A stretch of 17,388 nucleotides of DNA from the NCBI GenBank assembly GCA_038211505.1, contig JBBQVO010000057.1:1-17388 (forward strand), given 5' to 3'. The DNA is from JBBQVO01 sp038211505. Lineage in GTDB: Bacteria > Chloroflexota > Dehalococcoidia > DSTF01 > JACRBR01. Of this stretch, positions 12,645 through 17,388 are shown one piece after another. The notes under the pieces were generated by a model. It saw nothing but the letters and a program-made list of their open reading frames with translations, searched no databases and was not told the DNA's origin. The first letter of the stretch is position 1, and each line of letters opens with the position of its first letter. The translations under genes were made by a program, and so were the position numbers.

Positions 12645-15600
12645 ATGCGTCGTACGCTTACGTTCCTCGTACTGCTCCTATCCGTCGTAGCGTCAACACT
12701 AGTCATAACGAACAATCACCACGTCAGCGCGTCATCGCCCGTCGTCGTCGGTCCAGGCAATCTCGTCGCCTCGACCGCGCCGGACGGTTGGTACTTCTGG
12801 AACGACAAGAACGACATTCCCACCGGCAGTCCGGGCGAACTCGTAGCCGGCCCGGCGACGCCTCCGCTCGGCACCGGCAGCGTCCGGCTTGGCCCGCTGA
12901 CCGATAACGGCGCGACGGCTGCCGGTCACTCGACCATCGCGACGAACAAGTACTTCGGCACGGCGCTCTCCAACCTCACGTCGCTGTCCTACTCGACCTT
13001 CCAGCCCGGCCCAACGCTGGCCATCGCTGTCCAGTTCGACGTCCGCTACCGCACCGCGGACACGGCGTACGGCGGCCGCCTCGTCTTCGAGCCGTACCAG
13101 AACGGCGCCGTGACCGTCGGCTCCGGCTGGCAGAATTGGTCGCCGCTCGCAGGCATCTGGTGGGCCAGCAAAACCAACGCCGCCGGCACCGGCGGCGCGC
13201 AGGTCGTCGCCCTCCCGGCAGGAAATTGCGCGCAGGCGTCGCCTTGCACCTGGGCCCAGATCAATGCCGCCTTCCCGGCCGCCGCGATCTACGGTCGCTT
13301 CCTCTTGAAGGCCGGCTCCAATTGGAACGGCTTCGACGGCAACGCTGACAACCTCACGGTCGGCGTCAGTGGCGTCAACACAACCTATGACTTCGAGCCT
13401 CAGTGCTCGACCACCTGCTACGTCCGGACCGACGGCAGCGATGCCAACACCGGACAGGCCGACACCCCCGCCGACGCCAAAAAGACGATCCAGGCGGCCG
13501 TCAACGCCGTCTCATCCGGCGGCACGGTGCACGTCGCGTCGGGCGCCTACGTTGAGAACGTCACGATCACGACGCCGCTCACGCTCGTCGGCGCCGGCGC
13601 GGCGACGACCACGGTGCGTCCCGCGGTCTCGAATCCCAACTGCGGCGGCGGAGGCGGCGGCTCGCTCTGCGCCGGCGGCAGCAACATCATTCTCGTGCAA
13701 GCGAACAACGTGACCATCCACGACATCGGCCTCGATGGTGACAACACGAGCATCACCAGCGGCGTCGTCGTTGGCGGCGCCGATCTCGACGCGCGCAACG
13801 GCATCATCACGAACCACCTCGCCGGCGCCTTCAACAACCTCGTCGTGCACGATGTCACGATCAAGAACATCTTCCTGCGTGGCATGTACGCCTCGAGCGG
13901 CGGCACGTTCGACTTTAACCACGACACGATCCAGAACGTCCAGGCCGATCCGGCATCCATCGCCATGTTCAACTTCGGTGGCGCCGGTCTGATGACCGAC
14001 AACAACGTCTCCGATGCCAACGACGCCATCAGCTCGAACCACTCGCGCGGCGTCCAGTACCTGAACAACGTCGTCACCAACTCGTCAAGCGGCGTCCACA
14101 CGGACAACGCCGGCGACGGCGGCGGCACGCCTGACCTCATCCAGAACAACACGATCACCAACAGCCCCGCGGGCGGCTACGGCATCTGGGTTTTCGTCCC
14201 CTACATCGCCCCGACCTTCACGCAGAACACCGTCACCAACGTCGAAGTCGGCATCGCTGACTTCGGTCAGGGCGCGCCCGTGACGACGATCTTTAGCGAC
14301 AACAACATCAACGGCCAGAACAAAGCCAACAGCATTGGCGTCGCCATCACGACCGACCAGCTCGGGTTCGGCGCCCAGAACACGTCGGTCTCGCTGACCG
14401 GCAACATCATCGCCAACAACGTCGAAGGCTTCGACATCAACGCTGACCCGTCCGTGACCGCGACGGTCAACGCATCGAAGAACTCCATCTCCGGTAACAC
14501 CGGCCCCGGCGCCACGACGAGCGGCACAGGCACGCTCGCCGTTGACCTCCGCCAGAACTGGTGGGGCAACGCCAGCGGCCCGACCGCCGGCAGCAACCCC
14601 GGCGGTACCGGCGACTCCGTCGTCACCGCCGCCGTCATCTACAGCCCGTGGCTTGGCATTGGCGTCGACGCTTCACCGTCGATCGGCTTCCAGGTCACCT
14701 CGCCGATGACCTGGGTCGTCGGTCCCGCCGTCTGCGGCGCGACCTGCATCCAGGCCGCCATCGATGACGCCGCCAACGGCGACGAAGTCGACGTCAGGAC
14801 CGGCACCTTCCCCGAGCACGTCATCGTCAACAAATCGATCGTCCTCACCCACACCTCGATGCCGATCATCGATGGCGGCGGCTCCGGCGACGTCGTCACC
14901 GTCACGGTGCCGAACGTCACGGTCGACGGCTTCGAGATCCGCAACGGCACGAACGGCATCGTCGTCACATCGGCCAACAACGCCACCGTGAAGAACAACA
15001 ACATTCACAACTTCACGTCGGCCGGCCTCCGCGCCACCTCATCGACGGGCGCGAACTACAACACCAACACGATCACGGGCCCCCACGCCTTCTCCTGCGT
15101 CGGCGGATTCTGGGGCATGCAGGTGCAAGACGTCAGCGGCACCCTGAACGCCAACATCGTCAGCGGCATCGGCAACGGCATCACCAGCGGCTGCCAGGAA
15201 GGCCGCGCCATCGAGGCCGACGGTGCCGGCACGTTGCAGATCACGAACAACAACGTCAGCCAGTACCAGAAGAGCGGCATCATCGTCCGCGACGCCGTCG
15301 CATCGACGATCAGCGGCAACACGACGGCTGGCGAAGGCGCCTCCGCCATCATCGCCGCCAACGGCATCACCATCACGTCAACCGGTTCGACGCAGATCAC
15401 CGGCAACCACACGAGCGCTCACCGGTACACGCCGGAGAGCGACTTCTCGTGCGGCATCCTCTACTTCCCCGCCGGCAACCCGGCGTCCAACGCGCTCACC
15501 GTCAGCGGCAACGACTCGACCAACGATGAGGTCGGCATCTGCGCCACGAACGGCACGTCGACGGGCGCCGTCAGCCCGTCGATCACGGGCAACGTCATCA

Positions 15601-17306
15601 CGCACCACAGCCAGCAGGGCATCAACGCCGACACGCTGACCAACGCCCTCATCGACAACAACACGATCGACGGCCAGGCCGGTGGCACGACCGCCACGCC
15701 CGGTAGCGATCCCGACACGGACACCCGCTACTACGGCATCTTCGCCGTCGACTCCTCCGGCACGATCTCCAACAACATCATCAAGGGGATCACGCACGGC
15801 CCGTCGAACGGCATCCAGAGTGGCGTCGGCATCCGCGTCACGGCCCGCGCCGGCAACGCGTCCAACGTCACAGTCAACCAGAACAACCTCAGCGATATCC
15901 AGAAGAACGCGATGGTGATCACAAACACCTACGGCGGCTCAGCGGTCAACGCCAACGTCACCAACAACACCGTCGCCGGCAACGGCCCCGTCGGCTACAT
16001 CGCACAAAACGGCATCCAGGTGTCGAGCGGCGCGTCGGCCACCGTCTCCGGCAACAACGTCAGCGGCTACGACTACACGCCGACGACCGTCGCCGCCATC
16101 GGCGTGCTAGTGTTCGATGCCGGCGCCGTGACCGTTTCGAACAACGTCATCCATGACCTCATGGAAGGCATGTACGTCGAGAACACCCAGAACGTCATCG
16201 TCTCCGGCAACAGCTTCACGAACTACCGCGACACCGCCATCGTCACCCTGCTCGGCAGCAGCAACGGCGCCTACAGCGGCAACACGCTGCTCGGCAAGCC
16301 CGGCTCCTTCGGCATCTACGTCGCCGACAACTCGACGAATAACGCGTTCACCACCAGCGCCATCCGCAACAACCAGGACGGCATCACGGTCGACTACACC
16401 GGCTCCGGCGCGCCGACCGGCAACACGTTCCACCAGAACTGCATCGCCGGCAACACGACCAGCGGCTTCACGACCGTGGGCACGCAGGTCGGCGGCGCCA
16501 TCGACGCCACGAACAACTGGTGGGGCCGCGTCAACGGCGCCAACCCGCCCGGCAACGGCGACGTCATTACGCCGCCCGCGACCATCAACGCCACGCCGTT
16601 CCTCACAGCCGCCGTCGCTGGCTGCCCGACGCCCGCCGACGGTGATGGCGACGGCATCAACGACCCGGTCGACAACTGCCCGACCGTCTTCAACCCCGAC
16701 CAGAAGAACCTGAACGGCGAAGTGCTTCTCCTTCCGAAGCCGTCACCGGTGTTCAACGACGCCACCAACCCGTCGGCCGACAAGGTCGGTGACGCTTGCG
16801 ACCCCGACATCGACGGCGACGGAATCCCGAACGCGCAGGAGTCCGCGCTCGGAACCAGCCCGTACGTCTGGGACACCGACGGCGACCGCGTCAACGACGG
16901 CACCGAGGTGAAGTGCGGTTCCAACCCGCTCGTCGCCACGAGCACGCTTACCGGCACCGACACCGATCACGACGGCCTGCCGGATTCCTGCGAAACGCTC
17001 TACGGCACGAACCCGCTCGTCGCCGACACCGATGGCGACGGCGTCCGCGACGGCGTGGAAGTGAAGTACTGGATGAGCAACCCGCTCTCTCAGGACACCG
17101 ATGGCGACGGCTGCGGCGACGCTCGCGAGATCGCCACCGTCGATGGCAACCGCACCGTGAACTCGACCGACCTCTTCCTGGTCGCGTCCCACTTCGGCCA
17201 ACTCGCACCCGAGTTCCGCCCCTACGACTCCGATGGCAACGGCGTCATCAACTCGACGGATCTCCAGTTCGACGCCAGCCACTTCGGCGGCTGCAAGGTC
17301 CCGTAG
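12645..17306 (+). CDS. Large secreted double beta-helix protein with thrombospondin-3-like repeats and C-terminal type I dockerin
   Basis: A 1553-residue exported protein. Residues 1 to about 31 form a signal peptide (MRRT, then a hydrophobic LTFLVLLLSVVASTLVI core, cleavage probably after VSA). Residues about 35-250 form an N-terminal domain I do not recognise. Residues 258-665 form a first parallel beta-helix (pectin-lyase/NosD-like) opening with CYVRTDGSDANTG and ending with a NWWG motif at 638. Residues about 701-1315 form a second beta-helix with the same layout, ending with NNWWG at 1291. Both have dense Asn-rich rungs. Residues 1332-1495 carry DxDGDGxxD calcium-binding repeats of thrombospondin type 3 kind. 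Residues 1498-1551 form a dockerin with two NSTDL repeats. It is probably a calcium-stabilised surface or extracellular protein that binds a polysaccharide and a cohesin partner; catalytic activity cannot be assigned. The frame is open to 12507, but ATG 12645 starts the signal peptide. No LPXTG or PEP-CTERM anchor is seen. Confidence 0.9.
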   Translation: MRRTLTFLVLLLSVVASTLVITNNHHVSASSPVVVGPGNLVASTAPDGWYFWNDKNDIPTGSPGELVAGPATPPLGTGSVRLGPLTDNGATAAGHSTIATNKYFGTALSNLTSLSYSTFQPGPTLAIAVQFDVRYRTADTAYGGRLVFEPYQNGAVTVGSGWQNWSPLAGIWWASKTNAAGTGGAQVVALPAGNCAQASPCTWAQINAAFPAAAIYGRFLLKAGSNWNGFDGNADNLTVGVSGVNTTYDFEPQCSTTCYVRTDGSDANTGQADTPADAKKTIQAAVNAVSSGGTVHVASGAYVENVTITTPLTLVGAGAATTTVRPAVSNPNCGGGGGGSLCAGGSNIILVQANNVTIHDIGLDGDNTSITSGVVVGGADLDARNGIITNHLAGAFNNLVVHDVTIKNIFLRGMYASSGGTFDFNHDTIQNVQADPASIAMFNFGGAGLMTDNNVSDANDAISSNHSRGVQYLNNVVTNSSSGVHTDNAGDGGGTPDLIQNNTITNSPAGGYGIWVFVPYIAPTFTQNTVTNVEVGIADFGQGAPVTTIFSDNNINGQNKANSIGVAITTDQLGFGAQNTSVSLTGNIIANNVEGFDINADPSVTATVNASKNSISGNTGPGATTSGTGTLAVDLRQNWWGNASGPTAGSNPGGTGDSVVTAAVIYSPWLGIGVDASPSIGFQVTSPMTWVVGPAVCGATCIQAAIDDAANGDEVDVRTGTFPEHVIVNKSIVLTHTSMPIIDGGGSGDVVTVTVPNVTVDGFEIRNGTNGIVVTSANNATVKNNNIHNFTSAGLRATSSTGANYNTNTITGPHAFSCVGGFWGMQVQDVSGTLNANIVSGIGNGITSGCQEGRAIEADGAGTLQITNNNVSQYQKSGIIVRDAVASTISGNTTAGEGASAIIAANGITITSTGSTQITGNHTSAHRYTPESDFSCGILYFPAGNPASNALTVSGNDSTNDEVGICATNGTSTGAVSPSITGNVITHHSQQGINADTLTNALIDNNTIDGQAGGTTATPGSDPDTDTRYYGIFAVDSSGTISNNIIKGITHGPSNGIQSGVGIRVTARAGNASNVTVNQNNLSDIQKNAMVITNTYGGSAVNANVTNNTVAGNGPVGYIAQNGIQVSSGASATVSGNNVSGYDYTPTTVAAIGVLVFDAGAVTVSNNVIHDLMEGMYVENTQNVIVSGNSFTNYRDTAIVTLLGSSNGAYSGNTLLGKPGSFGIYVADNSTNNAFTTSAIRNNQDGITVDYTGSGAPTGNTFHQNCIAGNTTSGFTTVGTQVGGAIDATNNWWGRVNGANPPGNGDVITPPATINATPFLTAAVAGCPTPADGDGDGINDPVDNCPTVFNPDQKNLNGEVLLLPKPSPVFNDATNPSADKVGDACDPDIDGDGIPNAQESALGTSPYVWDTDGDRVNDGTEVKCGSNPLVATSTLTGTDTDHDGLPDSCETLYGTNPLVADTDGDGVRDGVEVKYWMSNPLSQDTDGDGCGDAREIATVDGNRTVNSTDLFLVASHFGQLAPEFRPYDSDGNGVINSTDLQFDASHFGGCKVP
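17136..17303 (+). other. Type I dockerin domain (within the secreted protein)
   Basis: Two F-hand repeats encode VNSTDLFLVASHFG and INSTDLQFDASHFG. Counting the calcium loop back from the Asp at position 12, both keep Ser10-Thr11, the pair that in Clostridium thermocellum type I dockerins contacts cohesin. The second loop has the canonical D1-D3-N5-G6-N9-D12 pattern. The first has Thr at position 1 and Arg at position 6, so its calcium site is degenerate. Confidence 0.8.
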
Positions 17307-17326
17307 CCGCAACGTCCGCGGATAAC

Positions 17327-17361
17327 CAGAAGGGGCTCGTCACACCGACGAGCCCCTTCTG
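17327..17361 (+). terminator. Intrinsic terminator after the dockerin protein gene
   Basis: A perfect 15-bp stem, CAGAAGGGGCTCGTC (17327-17341) with GACGAGCCCCTTCTG (17347-17361), and a 5-nt loop, about 20 nt after the stop codon. The following CTTAATT is only weakly T-rich. The stem is symmetrical, so it could also stop transcription from the other side. Confidence 0.85.
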
Positions 17362-17388
17362 CTTAATTCCCCTCAGCCGCAAGCGGTC

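Noticed and set aside
13400..16620. Possible CRISPR-like or tandem DNA repeats suggested by recurring AACAAC and GGCATC words in the beta-helix gene
   Set aside because: There is no fixed repeat length or spacer pattern; the recurrences reflect the Asn/Gly-rich rungs of the beta-helix.

Overview
The window is G+C-rich bacterial DNA with dense, mostly acyl-CoA-centred metabolism. The gene set (several acyl-CoA dehydrogenases, paired class III CoA-transferases, a long-chain acyl-CoA ligase, short-chain dehydrogenases, and a large secreted beta-helix protein ending in a dockerin) suggests an environmental member of the Chloroflexota (for example a Dehalococcoidia-like lineage). That placement is an inference from gene content and style, not from a marker gene.

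Layout. (1) 2-643 (+) is the C-terminal end of a RelA/SpoT-type (p)ppGpp enzyme that enters from outside the window. (2) 827-7130 (-) is a run of five genes, transcribed right to left: an AidB-like acyl-CoA dehydrogenase, an 89-residue two-helix membrane protein whose ATG directly follows the previous stop, a second acyl-CoA dehydrogenase, an MBL-fold hydrolase and, after a 261-bp gap with inverted repeats and its own possible promoter, an AMP-forming long-chain acyl-CoA ligase. (3) 7194-9670 (+), divergent from that run, holds two class III (CaiB/BaiF) CoA-transferase genes joined by an ATGA overlap. (4) 9791-11910 (-) holds two short-chain dehydrogenases separated by a small S23-type four-helix-bundle gene. 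That small gene lies between two inverted arrays of a 7-bp repeat and looks like an inserted unit. (5) 11911-12644 is a gene-poor regulatory stretch with a REP-like palindrome, an AT-rich patch with a good sigma70-type promoter, and about 300 nt of hairpin-rich leader. (6) 12645-17306 (+) is one 1553-residue secreted protein: signal peptide, N-terminal domain, two parallel beta-helix domains, calcium-binding thrombospondin-3-like repeats and a C-terminal type I dockerin. A strong intrinsic terminator follows.

Taken together, the central genes fit activation (ligase), CoA exchange (CoA-transferases), alpha,beta-oxidation (two dehydrogenases), keto/hydroxy interconversion (two SDRs) and possibly thioester or other ester hydrolysis (MBL-fold protein) of an unidentified acid substrate. 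The substrate cannot be read from sequence. The secreted dockerin protein is a separate transcription unit of different composition.

The least ordinary items are the heptad-repeat-bounded S23-type gene, the ATGA-coupled CoA-transferase pair in which only one member keeps the catalytic Asp, the structured leader plus double beta-helix dockerin protein, and the marked excess of the octamer GCGATCGC in the metabolic genes. I saw no tRNA, rRNA, CRISPR array or transposase gene.
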